This document shows positions 1-13,213 of a stretch of DNA of 64,000 bases, piece after piece. This DNA is from Pithys albifrons albifrons. Its lineage: Eukaryota > Chordata > Aves > Passeriformes > Thamnophilidae. The translations under genes and the position numbers were made by a program. Position 1 is the first letter of the stretch. Every line of letters begins with the position of its first letter. The stretch is from contig NC_092461.1 in assembly GCF_047495875.1 (NCBI RefSeq), positions 50,850,511 to 50,914,510 on the forward strand. Direction: 5' to 3'. The notes beneath the pieces are model-generated. The model saw nothing but the letters and a program-made list of their open reading frames with translations. It had not been told where the DNA came from and made no database searches.

Positions 1-3000
1 TATTTTTCAAAGTCTGGCATGGCTTTTGTCTTCTTTTTTGGCAAATTGACTCGAGGATCTCCAACAGTGAGGCCAAGTATTGTACCTGGTGGCATTTCTG
101 ATGGTGAACTCATCCCTTTAAAACACACAGATGAACAATGCCATGAAATCACCAATTAAGTTGTTATCTTTTTCTGCGCTACTATTTCATGCGTTTTTGC
201 CTGCAGGGATGTGACACCACTGTAAGCCAGCAAAGCAATCCAAAGTACTCTATCTAATGCTTTGAAAACTCCCCAATGCTTGTTAAATGTCCAAGACCAA
301 GAAAGTCAACAAGAGCAATGCAAGACTTGGTTTGCAATTAATTTTATGCTTAGCACAAAAGTGAGGTCATGCTCACAGAGTCAATTCATCTTTTGCACTT
401 GGCACATATCAAAGAATCAACAAGTTTTGTTTTATCCTTGTCTTCCAAAGAAAGGAAATTTTAAAATGTTTTCTAAAAGTTTTATCTCATTTCTGCTTCA
501 GTGCCTCACAGTGAATAGATAACTTGAGTATAATGTGAGATCTACCAAAGCCAGTTCCTTACCTGCTTCACTGCTAGAAAGTGGAGATGTTGTTAACTTT
601 ATGATACTTTACAATTCAGCCAAATGCACAACTGTCAATTAGAAACAAACATTCATAAAGCAAGGTATAAGACTTTGACTCCGGGTAGAAGACTACTATC
701 TTATCTGGGTAGGTATTGTCTTCATTTGAGGCATATGGGGGGAGAGAGAGCATACATCAGACTGTGTATCCCATCAGAAATCTCAAATATAAGTTTACAA
801 AGACAACAAACAAGATTCAGTTTATCTATTAAGAGTTTGGACTACACAGAGGATTTAAATTCCCTTAAAAAACCTCAATGTAACATTTCTCAATTCTTTG
901 CCATGGCATGGTAATTATCTAAGCACATTCTCAAAGGCTTCACTGTCTTTATCATGCAAAAAATAAGCATGTCCACACTGAAGTCAACTCATTAACATGC
1001 CAGTTTTTGACCACTAGATTTTAAGAGTTTCCCCTTCCTCCCATAGCACCCACATGCCCAAATACCTTGTAACAGCTCAAAGATAGCACTTTGGCATTGA
1101 TGAAGAGATACTTTTTCAGAGTCCTTGCAGTTTTCCACCCACCAGTTATTCAGTTCTGTCTCTGAATCTGCCATCTCCTGGAAGACAACACATTAATTAC
1201 ATTCAAATGGTTATTATTTTCTATCAGTATGAATTTGCTCTCAGTTTTCATTAACTACTATGGGCGCTTTCTTCCTCTTCATGTTTTAAACCAAAATAAT
1301 TTTCTGATGCACTGTAGTCCTATACTTTCCAGTAATCCCTAATAAGCTCTTCAATTTAGCCTGTGTTCAAAAAAATAAACAAAGCACTCCACAACATTTC
1401 CTAATCTGTCATTATTTCTTATAGAAAGTCAGAGATTTCATGGCCCCATCAGGTTTGCTGCAAGAGACAAAAGATGCCCCATTAAAATCACAGTGATACT
1501 GTGTGCCAAGAGGTGGACAAAACCCCTAAATCCTGGAGGAACTGCATATTTGATTAAAAATATGAAAGTTTTCTACACTTTACACATCTTGGCCTTTACT
1601 TCTAGGTGCTCTAGCACATTGCTTGAGAAACATGATCTAGAGTTTGTCAAAGAAAACATGAATTATTCTGGACCTCTCAGCACAATACAACACTACAGCA
1701 GAAACTATACAGCCTGCTCAACAGCATCATTGTTATTTTCTTCCTACCCCCACTTAAAATTCAGATAGGACTTTGTCCTGAGACCAGCATTGGTCAAGAG
1801 GCCTAATACAAGAAGCGAACAGAGGAATACATAGGTTATCTAGTCTTACTTGTTATAAAGGCTAATTTATGGTCCTTTCTGACAAAAACAAGCTTGCGCA
1901 TCCTAAGAACCAAAACTACACTAACATCCAAACTGCCAACTTCCTTACTGTTTGGACAGAAGCAGCTTTCAGGGTCTCTGTAAGGACAGAGTGTGATAAG
2001 GGGCCAATCAGTCGATATCTGAGAATTTCCATGCTTCTGTCACTGAAATAGAAAAACTTCGGGTGAATATACAATCCTGCAACACATATTTTTTTCCCCC
2101 CAGTATAGTGTTAAGCCAGAATTCAGCTGTGTTATGCACTAATGGGCCACAGTTTCTGACTCTACTATGAACAAACCTGATCACAATGCCAGTAGTGTGA
2201 GAGATCCAAGAATAGGACTGGAATGGATCTCTAGTGCCGTCACCAATTATTTTTTTCACTGGCACAGCTTTCTCTCCTTCTTTATCCTCCTTCTTTCTTT
2301 TCTTGCCAGGTCTCATAACAACCTCCATTTGTTTTTCCTCTTGAATTGATGTTGTAACAGGCTCCATAATACAGATTTCTTTAGGCTCTGAACACTGAAA
2401 AATAGCTTTTAACTCCTTCAGTATGTCCTTAAGAAAAATAAAGTTTGGATTAGGATGCTATATAGTGCACTGCAAAGCTTAAGTACACTTTTAAAAATTA
2501 CACTCCATTATTTAATTTTCCTACTTGGATTTAAAGGAATAAACTTAATTCTGCTGAAGTTAAGAGCTTGCTAACAAAAGCTGAAAGTAATATTGAATGT
2601 TACAAAGAATTTGTTCTCATGCAAATTAAAAAAAGAAAAATTGCTCCCACACAACATTTTACTTTTTTTTGTTTAAAACCTGATAGCTAAGTAAAAAATT
2701 AAGTTTATCTCTGATGATACTAAACTTAGCCTAGTGGAGCTGTCAATGGAAAGGATGTGAATCACGAACATCATACTGCACATGCAGCCTGAAGAAATGA
2801 CACTACAAGACTTTTAACAAGCTCAAACACTAAACACCTCAGCAGCATCCACTGTCCGTACCAGTTTGATTAAAACAAGCTGCAGAACATGAATATTGTT
2901 ACAGTGGAAACAGTTTTCCAACTTTTAATTCCTAAAGTCATGTATTATATTCACCTCTTCCATACTTTTCAGATGACACCTTCAGCATTAATACTGTACT

Positions 3001-6000
3001 ATGCATAAATAAATAAGAGTTCAATTATATAGAAGAACACCTGCTTGAGAGCTGGATGCACCCATATCCACAACTGTCTGTGTTCAGACCCATCCCTGGG
3101 TTTCCAAATAAATGTCACAGGACCAAGCATATCCTCAGGATAGCGATCTGCTCGGTAAAGATTCAGGGAACCCTCAAATCTTCCAGATAAACAACAAGAC
3201 TCTTGAAATGTTAATCCTAAAAGAGAAGATCTTTACTGACAAACAAAATAATCTCTTGTTCAATAAACAAAATAAAATTGAAATTCAGTCTGGCACCTGA
3301 GTTGCTAATGTTGTACCATAATTAGCTCATTAATAAGCAACCTAATAAGAAAATAAAAATGTCTAGCCCTACTATGACACATTCTAATTAGTTTTCCACC
3401 CAAAATCAAAACTCAGTATCAACTCTGTACATTATTAAAAAATGAAAATGATGGGTCATCCTTCAGTCTATTCAGAATCTTTCCTTTGAGCTACATAAAT
3501 TTTACCTGTGTCAATGCTACATATTCGAGCAAGTTGCTTCAGAAGCTCATTCTCTTTACCAGTCAGTTCCAGGCAACAATAATATGATAAGTCCTGAAAC
3601 AACAGGATAGTGGTAAAGTGAGAATAACTCTCGAAAGTGAGCCTGGTGAGAAAGGACCAGACAGGACTTCACAATTTACACTGAAGTAGTAATTTTTCAT
3701 TCTCTAAAATTGTTAGTTATAGGAGAGCTGTCAGGTATTTCTCATTTGAGGGCCAACCTGCCTCTCAAACCAAGAGACCAAAAAGGACATGGCACAAAGT
3801 GTGTCTCTTCAATAGCATCCTGCTCAGGAAGATGATACAGGATTTCACTTAACCTCTTAACTTTTGAGAAGACTGAAAATGTAGTGTTTCAGTCACAGTT
3901 ACCATAAGAGTCTTTTAAAGGCTCATCTTGTTCTCTCTGTTACTCACCACCCCTAATTACAATTATAAAATCTTTCATTTCATACTTAGCAGTTTTATTA
4001 ACAGTTGACACAACAGTAGTTCAGAGACAGAAATACTCATTACAATTGAACAGCTGATTACTTCATCCTGGCAAAACAATACAGAAAATAGATGTAAACA
4101 TGGTACCTGAAGAAGGCAGTGTTTTGTCATGGCTCGGTAACAAGCCCTGTAGCTCTTCTCTGTAGGGCTGTTTCCTAAACAGTACCCCCATTTCTTTACC
4201 ATATGAAATCTCTTTGCATGCCAGATGTGTGTTTCCAGCCAAATACTCTTCCTTTGCCTGTGATTAAACTCTGCTATCAAATTGATGTGGCGCCTTCTCG
4301 CTTTGCGGCATTTAGTCTTTGATTGTTCTTTTTTCTGGTGTACGGCCTTCTCTGCCTGTTTTTTGTAAAAAGGATATTGAGGTAAATCTCAAGAACAAAA
4401 TTCTGAAAAGAAAAAGGCTGAAATATAATGATACAGGAAGCATTAACATTATTGTATACTTTATTCTGATGTTGGATAATTCTTGAGGGTAACTAACGCT
4501 TTGAAACTTTCTACACAAGCCACATCCACAAAGTGTGTCAAGGTTTGACTGCAAACCGTACATAAAACAAAATCTCCACGCATTCAGACACTTAAGAGTG
4601 AACACTAAGATCTTCTACTTCCTGTGTAAAGTTTTTCCCACACATCAGTATATTCATGTGAATATCACAAATCCACGTGACATTAAAAACATCTGGAGAT
4701 TTGAATTCATACAGAAGCAGTACAGACCTTCAGACTGCCACGTAGGACCCTACGGGTACTACAATATATAGATGCAGGCAAGAAAGGACTGTAGTGGTGT
4801 ATTGACCAAGTTTTTGATAACCAAACCCAGTCAAGATCTGAATTATTATGAGTGAATGCATGGCTGGTGAGGAAAGCTTGACTCGATCAATGTTTGATTT
4901 GCCTTTTTGTGAAGAGAAGTGATAGAAAGAAATAGGGACTATAAGGCATACAAAAAGATTTTTAGGATATCCTTTGTAAGCTCACCAAGAAACATCTGAT
5001 AACAGACCATTGGTTACAAGAACAGCAAAGGAAAGAGAATGCTAGAAGATTGGTACCAAGAACAGTGAAAACACTGAAGCAACACATGAAATCAAAATAA
5101 AACTGAAAAAAAAAGAAAGTATCTTCCCATCAGACCCATCATTCACCACAGAGGTGGCAATACAAGCCACTGAATGAATGGCAGGTGACTGGTTCTGAAA
5201 GGCAGATGGAGAAGGGATGGGGTTTTGTAGTTGAAAAATGCACAACTTTAAGCTTATTGAAGAGATAAGAGATAATCTGGGTAAATGTTTGAATTAAAAT
5301 GGTCATGATAAGGGATCTAAAACAAATGAAGAAAATGCAGCAGAACTGAAACAGATAACTTTGAAGATGCAGACTTCAAACACTGAAAAGTAATAGACAG
5401 AATCTTTACAAAAGCAAATAATGGAGGTAAGACAAGCTGCAAGAAAGCACGAAACAAAACAGACCGTGCAAACACACAAACTACACCAAAAGACCTGAAG
5501 ACAGAAAACACAGCAGAGGAAATAAAGTTGCACCAGGATCAATTAAACAACCTCAAAAATCCATGAGTCATATACGGCGTAGAAACAAGGATGGTAGAGT
5601 AAATGTGAGCACAGACAGAGAAGTTAGACAGGTTACCATATGAAACAAATTAAAAAGGCAGGACACGAAAGAACATAAACATTAAAGAAAGCTACATTTA
5701 ACAAGGATGGAGCACAAGACTAACTATGCAAAATAGCCCATGCCTTCCGCCCTCAGTTCTCAGAAAACAGGCCGAACTGCACCTCTTGTCATGACTGACA
5801 AAGCAAAATGAATGCTAACCAAGACAGAAAAATAAGAGATACACGTTAGGAAGATCCAATAAAACACACCCTAATTAAAATGCAGTCGGTGTGTGGCAGG
5901 GAAGTACTCAAAGCAATTTCTGAACCACAAACAATTATCTTCAGGAACTCAGGGTGGAGAGGGTAAGGTCTCAAAGAACTTAAGAAAAAGACAACGCAAG

Positions 6001-9000
6001 GTCAAAAAAGAACACAATAAATACATTTATCAGTCAGCCTCAATACACAGACAATTTACCAAGCAAGCTGAATTGATCACTTTAAGAAATCTCTAGAGAT
6101 GGTAAAGTGGTCAATGCCAAACATGAGAAAGATCATTTCCCAATAAAATCCTCCTGAACCAATTCTTTAATTTGAATTTTATACACACAGGAAGGCCACA
6201 GTGGGTAAGGAGCAAGTAACTCCACAGGCATATTCTGACTTAATGGTGAAATACTGCCACAAAATGAGTTTCATGAGCTACCAGGAACAGTTAGTAAGTA
6301 AGTCTTAAGCTGCACACAGCCTGCCAATAACCCCAGTGTACCTCCCATACGTGAATCATTGAGTCAGTGTGCTGGCTTGAGCCAGCGTGGGCACAGCCCA
6401 AAGCTGTGGTGGTAAAAGGCAGACAGGTCTTACTGCAGACTCCTGGACCACCTGAGACCAACGCACTGCCTGAAAAAGCCCTCCTGTGGTGGACTCTTTT
6501 ATCACTACTCTAAGAACTTTTCAAGATGTTCAGCAATTGCAAAGCCAATGCGTTAGTCAGACCTATTTGAGCTACCACCTAGAACTGAGGCGTTCCTTCA
6601 TTTTGTATCCAAATGTCAGTCAAAGTTTAGGGTACCCAGGGAAGCTTTGCAGATTTCAGTCCTTAACATTAATAAATATACAGCTGAACACTGTGCATTA
6701 GCTATGCCCACTACATCAAATACTGTAAAACGCACTTGTACCTCTTTCCTGGCCATCTCTTGGAGCCGCCTGGGTAGGCGTTTAATGTTGTGACTCATTG
6801 CTCGCCTTCGCATGTGCCTTGGTAGAGTCTGGAAAACCAGAGAGTTTGAAGACTTCTGCGAAACTGCTTTCAACATGGCACTGATCTCTGCAGCACGAGC
6901 TTGAGCAAAGGTAGACGCTGGAATGAAAAGAACTGCATCAGAGCATGATAAACAGCAAAAATCAAAGACGAGGATACTGTACGTAAATTATGGAATTACT
7001 CCAAGTACATCAGTCCAACACCTTCTTCTTGAACATAAAAGTACTGGACATTATTACAAGAAATTTCAATTATCTAGATATCCTGAAGCTTACAGATGCA
7101 GTCAAGCAAATATTTATACATGAATGAATCTGAAAACTGTGGTAGAATCAACAAGTCCTATTTGCATTGAACAGTTCTTTGATACATTAGAATAGCAATC
7201 TTTTCAGATGGTATTCAGAGAGGTGAAAAGAAGTTCAGCATGAAAAAACAAAGGAAGCAGTAATCATATTATGGACTGTTTTAAAATTATCAAGTTAAAA
7301 TCCAGAGCTTGATCTTGTTTCAGTTTAAGGAGATGTATTTATTATCAGAGTGCTGCCACATTTTGCAAAGCTAAGCTGTCTCTAACTTACATTATGGGTA
7401 AAATCAGTTTCACTGGCTACATTAAAAGGAGATGACTGTCAGTACTTATTTTGCTGGCAAACAGAAACCAAAATGTATATCACTCACTACAAGCTGGAGC
7501 AACTTTTCAACTCAGAAGTCTGAAAGGACCTATTGAACAACAGCTGGTCATTCATTCCAGCTCACAACTACTTCTGTGTTTTGGAGAAAATCAGGAAAAA
7601 CAGAAGAATGTAGCATCAGTTCTAATTTTTGCTCTTGCACAAAACAAAGACAGACAGCAAGCTTAATCACCAGCAAATTCCTTTGGACACATAAATTATG
7701 ACCTTTTCATATATACAAACCCGTTATGTATTTTGGCATTTCCTCAGAAACACTCTGGCGTCCTCCTTGCCATCCTCCTCTTCCTCTGCCTCTCTCTCCT
7801 CTACTTTGACCTTTGGAAAAATATTGGTCTTTCCTGTAAGAAGGCCCAGATGACTGATTTGAAAATTTCTGCTGCTGATGCTGTTGCTCAGAACAAACAT
7901 CTCCTGGAAGGTTTAAAGATGAAAAGAGGTTAGAGAAACACAAAGCAGTCTGACTAACTGATAACTTTACATTCTTTCCTCATAAAACTACATCACAGAT
8001 TCCTCCTATTATATTTAATACATGTAACTGAAAAAGTCATCAGAAATCAGAAGAATTAAGTTCTTAGAGGAATAAATAAGAATTTTACGCTGTCCTGCAG
8101 CATTCCTGCAGTAGATTAAGTAACTTTTGCACATTGTGAAGATGGTTCCCAATCCAGACTTTGCCTCTGAGAGCCGGAATGAAATTGGTCCATTCAACAC
8201 AGTAGTGATTTTAATTATTTTCCAGTGAGGGATTTAGTACCAAACCAGCAGTTATTTTTTTCTCTTGCCCCTTGATATTTTTTCCTATAAGCAAATGTAT
8301 TTTTGTCTAGCACTATACATCAAGAACACCTAGCAGTCCTTAAAGTTTAAGAGGGTCTTGAAGACCATATTCAATCTCTAATGTATATTCAGCCTAACAT
8401 CATATATTAGTTAAGTTTTGGTTAGGATTTCTAGTACAACTTTAGGTGTGGCTCTCTGGTAGTTCAAGCTGGACAGCCCGACTAAAAAGGGTCCAGACAG
8501 CCATTCCCACCACCCCACCCACTGCACCAAGATGAGTGCTTGATGAACACGGGGCCACACAGTTCAGTGAGCTTTTCTAGTGAAAATCAGCTTGTGTGTC
8601 CAGAGGAATGGGGTGAGAGACTAAAAAGTAAGTTTGCAGGTTGATCAGCTTCTTAAACAAGCCTGTCCCTATGTCCCAAAAATGCTACCATTGGCATGAA
8701 GAATAGCCAGGAGCAGTTTCACCTCCAGCACCAACTTATGTGAACAAAAAATGGCAAAGAAACTCCTTTTTTCATTTCAAATAAGCAAAAAGCTTTATGT
8801 TCAGCAGCAATTCTGTTGCAGCCTGCTGCAACTACACATCATGCAGAACTGCAGTACTACAGCTGAAAAAGCCATTTGGTGTGCAAACAGGAATCAGCTT
8901 TTATGTGGCAACTCCTTGACCTGAGTTTTTGAAATGGCTGAGAGCAGCACTGTCCAGGCACTGGGGTGAAGATGAGAAGGAAATAGCTGGGAAAGAGGGA

Positions 9001-10425
9001 TGGAACTGCCTCGGTCAACAAACCTTTGTAGGCCTACAGTCCCAAATTAACTCGTATCACAAACAGACCATCTCAATGGAGGAACTAAAAATTTTAATCA
9101 GAAGATGGAAGAGTATTTTGAAAAACAGCGACTGGCTTAATATCTAAATAAATTTTAAATTATTTCAGCTACTATGGAGATCCATAGTTTTATAACTCTT
9201 ACTTAGAATTTTACTTTCCTTTTTCTACGAAATAGCCCTGTAAAACAGAGAACTAACATTAGAGAACATTACATGGGATGAAAATCCACGCTATTTAACA
9301 GAACAGAAAATCATAATCACATAAACTTAGAAGATCCCCAATATAAATAAAATTAGAAAAATGTGTTTAATCTGGCAGTACTCCTGTAATGATATTTCAA
9401 AATCCTCAGACATGGCTGAGCATTTTGTTATGTCATTCTGTCTGCTTAGGAACTCTTGTCACCTAAACACCCAGTGACTCTTAAGCAGTTTTTGTTCAAC
9501 CACAAAGATGCAAATTGTCAACTTCTTAAGGCCTCACAGTAACAAGCCCTTTTATGTGTGGCATTTATCGGAAACAAAATATCTAAATGGGAGCGTGGGG
9601 GGTGGAAACTGAGGTCCTAGTAAAGCATACAAGAGGGAGGTCAAAGCGCACAGACGAGAAAGCGTCTGGCATAAAAGCTGACAGGATCCTTCAGTCTTCA
9701 GCAGCAAAGGTTACCTGTGTACAAAACGCTGCAGCGACACTGCAATTTTAGTGGCGCTGCTGCTTCCTGCCAAAACCCTTCCACAGACACAGGAGCCACA
9801 CGCCCCAAGAGGCAAACTGGCTGGGCACGCTGATCTGAGGGAAAACCAGTGCATTTATCACAGCGCCAGAAGGCTAAACCAGCCCCTTCTGCAGCTCCGC
9901 GGTCTGACAGAAAAAGAAAGGGGGCCACTGGATGGCGTATAACATCCAAATTCACTTCAAGACTAGGAACCGCAGTGATTTGTTGTGTAATCGAATGGAT
10001 GGCACAGAGAAGCACGTATTGCCAGAGTCACGGTATCGATAGGACTGGAAAGCTGCTCTGGAGATCACCTACTCCAACCCCGCAGTCAAGGTACGGTCAC
10101 CCATAGCACGATACATAGGAATGCGCCCAAATGGATCTCGAAAGACCCCAGAGACGGAGACTACACGAATCTCCCATATTAACAGGACTTATGGCAGCAC
10201 CAGGACTAAGGGAGCCTACGAAGCCCTGAGTACTCCCACGGCGGACACACCGGGGGCTGAGGAGTCCGGGACACCCGCCCCAGGGGGTCCCCGGCCGGCC
10301 GTACCTGGGGACGGGCAGGCTCTGCCCCCGCCGCCGGCGAAGGGCCCCGGCTCTGCAGGCAGCGTGACGCTGGCCGGCTGGTTCCTCATCTTCTTGGCCC
10401 GCTTCTTCTCCCGCGCCCCAGACAT
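1..10425 (-). CDS. POP1: POP1, ribonuclease P/MRP protein subunit (5' half, ten coding exons)
   Basis: POP1 is the large scaffold protein of RNase P (tRNA 5' maturation) and RNase MRP (rRNA processing), acting in nucleus and nucleolus. Exons on the minus strand, in order: 10425-10305, 7903-7721, 6917-6742, 4355-4107, 3593-3506, 3216-3041, 2427-2177, 2042-1949, 1177-1066, and 115-1 running off the window. All junctions have AG/GT signals and the frame is continuous, giving about 521 residues. The start is the ATG at 10425 ([17 protein letters not shown]), matching the basic N terminus of vertebrate POP1. Hallmarks are [20 protein letters not shown] in exon 3, [21 protein letters not shown] in exon 4 with the last residue in the same block, IIGDGTRDP in exon 7 and [12 protein letters not shown] in exon 10. 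The POPLD and C-terminal parts lie beyond position 1. Exon 2 carries a Gln/His-rich, Arg/Gly-rich stretch. Introns show only the CR1 piece near 10.1 kb and no other gene. Confidence 0.96.
10026..10195 (-). mobile_element. CR1 LINE 3'-end fragment, degraded
   Basis: The plus strand reads like the reverse complement of a CR1 3' end: a GGAGATCACCTACTCCAACCCC core, then the block equivalent to the CR1 'caggaatgcgtccagatgg' and 'ccagagaaggagactc' segments. It is a 5'-truncated minus-strand copy in POP1 intron 1, just downstream of exon 1. Many substitutions suggest an old insertion. Boundaries are approximate. Confidence 0.65.
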
Positions 10426-10587
10426 CTCCGGCGGGGGCTGACGAGCCTCTCCGTGACGGGGGAAGGCGGGGAGGTGCTGGCGGGCGGTGCAGCCGCGGAC
10501 GGAGCTGCCTCAGGCACCGACACTGACCGGGCGCTCACTCGCGACGCGGCCTCCACCGGCACACGCGGCTGCCTGCGCGCCCGTACC

Positions 10588-10597
10588 GCGCATGCGC
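10588..10597. promoter_or_regulatory. NRF1 binding site
   Basis: GCGCATGCGC is the full NRF1 palindrome, with correct flanking C and A. It lies 163 bp upstream of the POP1 ATG and 238 bp upstream of the RIDA ATG. Its central ATG (10592) is also in frame with RIDA. Confidence 0.75.
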
Positions 10598-10622
10598 AGT
10601 CTGCTCCGAGCAGCCCCAAGGG

Positions 10623-10642
10623 ACTACATTTCCCAGGAATCC
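10623..10642 (+). promoter_or_regulatory. ZNF143 (SBS/Staf)-like site
   Basis: The sequence starting ACTACATTTCCCAG matches the ACTACA-n-n-TCCCA core of the ZNF143-type promoter motif, with an imperfect 3' half (GAATCC). It lies 35 bp from the NRF1 site inside the shared CpG island. Confidence 0.65.
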
Positions 10643-10730
10643 CAGCGGGCTGTGGCGGACGGCGCGTGCCCTGGAGGGACCCTGAAGGAAGGGAGGGCAA
10701 AAGGGCAGAAGGGGCGGATCCCAACACCGG

Positions 10731-10830
10731 CACGAACACGAACACGAACGCGAACGCGAGCGCCAACGCGAACGCCAACGCCAACGCCAACGCCAACGCC
10801 AACGCCAACGCCAACGCCAACGCCAACACC
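10731..10830 (+). repeat. Hexanucleotide repeat (CCAACG)n next to the RIDA start codon
   Basis: About 100 bp of a 6-bp tandem repeat. It begins as ACGAAC-type units, passes through mixed CGAACG/CGCCAA units and ends as a pure CCAACG run that stops 4 bp before the RIDA ATG. Because the unit is 6 bp it keeps every reading frame open (Asn-Ala, Thr-Pro and Arg-Gln/Thr types), which explains the long spurious ORFs here. Confidence 0.9.
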
Positions 10831-10834
10831 AGCT

Positions 10835-12935
10835 ATGGCCTCGCTCGTAAAGAAAATAATCAGCACTACTAAGGCTCCTGCACTGGGTCCCTACAGGTAA
10901 TGCCTTAGCTGAGAAGGACCTGGGAGTCTTGGTGGATGACGAGTCGTGAGCCGTCAATGCCCTTGCAGGCAGGAGGGCCCACGAATTCTGAGTAGGGAGG
11001 CGATGGATCCTGGCGTGCATCGGGAGGAGTGTGGCCAGCAGGCTGAGGGAGGTGATCCTCCCCCTCGCCCTGGTGAGGCCACATCTGGAGTGCTGTGTCC
11101 TGTTGTGGGTTCCTTGGTATGAGAAAGATAAGGAACTGCTGGAGAGGGTCACAGCAGAGGGTCACAGCAGAGGGCCACAGAGATGATGAGGGGTCTGGAG
11201 CATCTCTCTTATGAGGAGAAACTGCGGGAGCTGGGCCTGTTTAGTTTGGAGAAGAGAAGACTGAGAGGGGATCTCATCAGTACATGTAAGTATCTCAGAG
11301 GTAGGTGTCAAGAGGATGATGCCAGACTTTTTGGTGATGTCCAGCAACAAGATGAGGAGTAATAGCCATAAACTAAACCACATGAAGTTTCACTTCTACC
11401 TGAGAAAGATCTTTATTTGAGGCTGGCAGAGCACTGGAACAGGCTGCCCAGGGAGGTTGTGGAATGTCCCTCTCTGGAGACATTCAAAATTACCCTAGAT
11501 GTATTCCCGTGTACCCTGCTCTAGGTGATTGCCTTGGCAGAGCAGTTGGACTGGATGACCTCCAGAGGCTTTTTCCAAGCCTAACAATTCTGTGATTCTG
11601 TGAGAGAGAGGTCTCTCAGGAGAAGCAGAATCAGGTTTTGCCAATGGGGTTTTGGCAGGTTCCAGTGGGTTCTGTCAGGCAGCCCTGGGGCTGAGGCAAC
11701 GGCAGGAACCTTGGGCAGGGGCTGATTCCCTCCCTGGTAAGCCCCAGGGACACCTGGAGTCGTGCAGCACAAGTGGGTCCACAGAGGGTGTCCCCTAATC
11801 ATTTTAAAATGTCCTTCAGAAAGTCAGTCTGGGAAAATAATTCTGAAATTAGTGGCAAGAAGTGAACGGGATAAAAAATGCAAGAGGAAGAATTATTCCA
11901 GGAAAAGTGCTTGTCTAGAGAAAAGTATGTTGCTCAGGGAAGTTACAGAAAGTGCTGAGTAGGGAGGCAATGGAGAGGGAAGGCTGAGCCTGAGCCAGGG
12001 CAAGCTTGGGCAGAGTGCCTGGGAATTGCAAATCTTTTCTTATTTTGAATGTATATAAATGCTTTTTGGTTTAAATACTAACTGCTGTAAAAATGCGTAA
12101 GATGTTGTTCAACATTTTCATGACAAGTATGTTGATGCAGCAGATCTGCATGTAATTTAAAAAAAAAGAAAAATCACAGTTTTAATTAGAGAAGGACTTC
12201 TCTTTACTACTTGGATGTAAAAAAAATATTCGATCACTATAGTAGACTCATAGCTAAGGTATTGAGGAATTTTTACGAGGGCATTTTCTAAGAATTTTTA
12301 ATTCTACATTCAAGCTTTGTATTCCAAATAGCACCTTAGTGCCTTCAGGTGCATTTTTGTCTCCAGAACTTTCTGAACTTCAAACTAAGTGCTCCTTACA
12401 GGCATTATAAAGATTGAAAAATACAAATTGTAGAAGCTGAGAGACATGGCATGAAGGTTAACTTCTGTAAACAATAACCTGTTGTTGGATTGCAGCCAGG
12501 GACCTGGCATTGCCTGGCATTAGGAGAACATTGAAGACACGGGAAGGTGACAATTCTTTGGCTGTATACACGTACATTGGCCCAGCCTTCAACATAGCTC
12601 TCCTCTTGTGGTTTAACTGCACTCCAACATTTTGTGCTTACTGGTAGTTCCTGATGAAATACTGCTTATTATGCTGCCTGTTAATTGTATGGCAGGTCTA
12701 ACATCAATAAGTTTATCACTAACTTAGTTTATCAGATTTCAGTAAACTTGTCAAAGTCCAGTGAGCAGAAGTTGCATAAGAAATAACTGCCACATCTCTG
12801 CTGTGAATTTTGAGCATGGTCACACAGGAATGTGGGCTTAATATGAAATGAAGAATTGGGATGTGCAGGATGCATTCCTGATATTTTTACTGTATTTTTC
12901 TATTTCCTTTACTGCATCCATTTGTCAGTGCCTTG

Positions 12936-13015
<80 letters not shown>

Positions 13016-13151
13016 GGATAGATAGATGGATAGATGGATAGATGGATAGATGGATAGATGGATAGACGGATGGATGGATGGATGGATGGATGGATGGACG
13101 GACGGACGGATGGACGGACGGACGGACGGATGGATGGACGGATGGATGGAC

Positions 13152-13213
<62 letters not shown>

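Larger units (their letters stand above)
10210..10730. promoter_or_regulatory. Bidirectional CpG-island promoter of POP1 and RIDA
   Basis: The two start codons (POP1 at 10425 on minus, RIDA at 10835 on plus) lie 410 bp apart, head to head, in a GC- and CpG-dense block with no TATA box. A perfect NRF1 palindrome, CGCGCATGCGCA, spans 10587-10598. A ZNF143/SBS-like motif beginning ACTACATTTCCCAGGAAT lies at 10623. Both motifs are well-known features of divergent housekeeping promoters. Which bases are the transcription starts cannot be read from the sequence. Confidence 0.8.

Noticed and set aside
5303..5542. Two Cys/Phe-rich minus-strand ORFs in POP1 intron 3
   Set aside because: No homology, no splice logic and AT-rich intronic composition.
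10386..11152. Several 80-205 aa ORFs on both strands over the RIDA leader
   Set aside because: Made open by the CCAACG repeat and CpG-rich composition; only the stretch in frame with the RIDA ATG is of interest.
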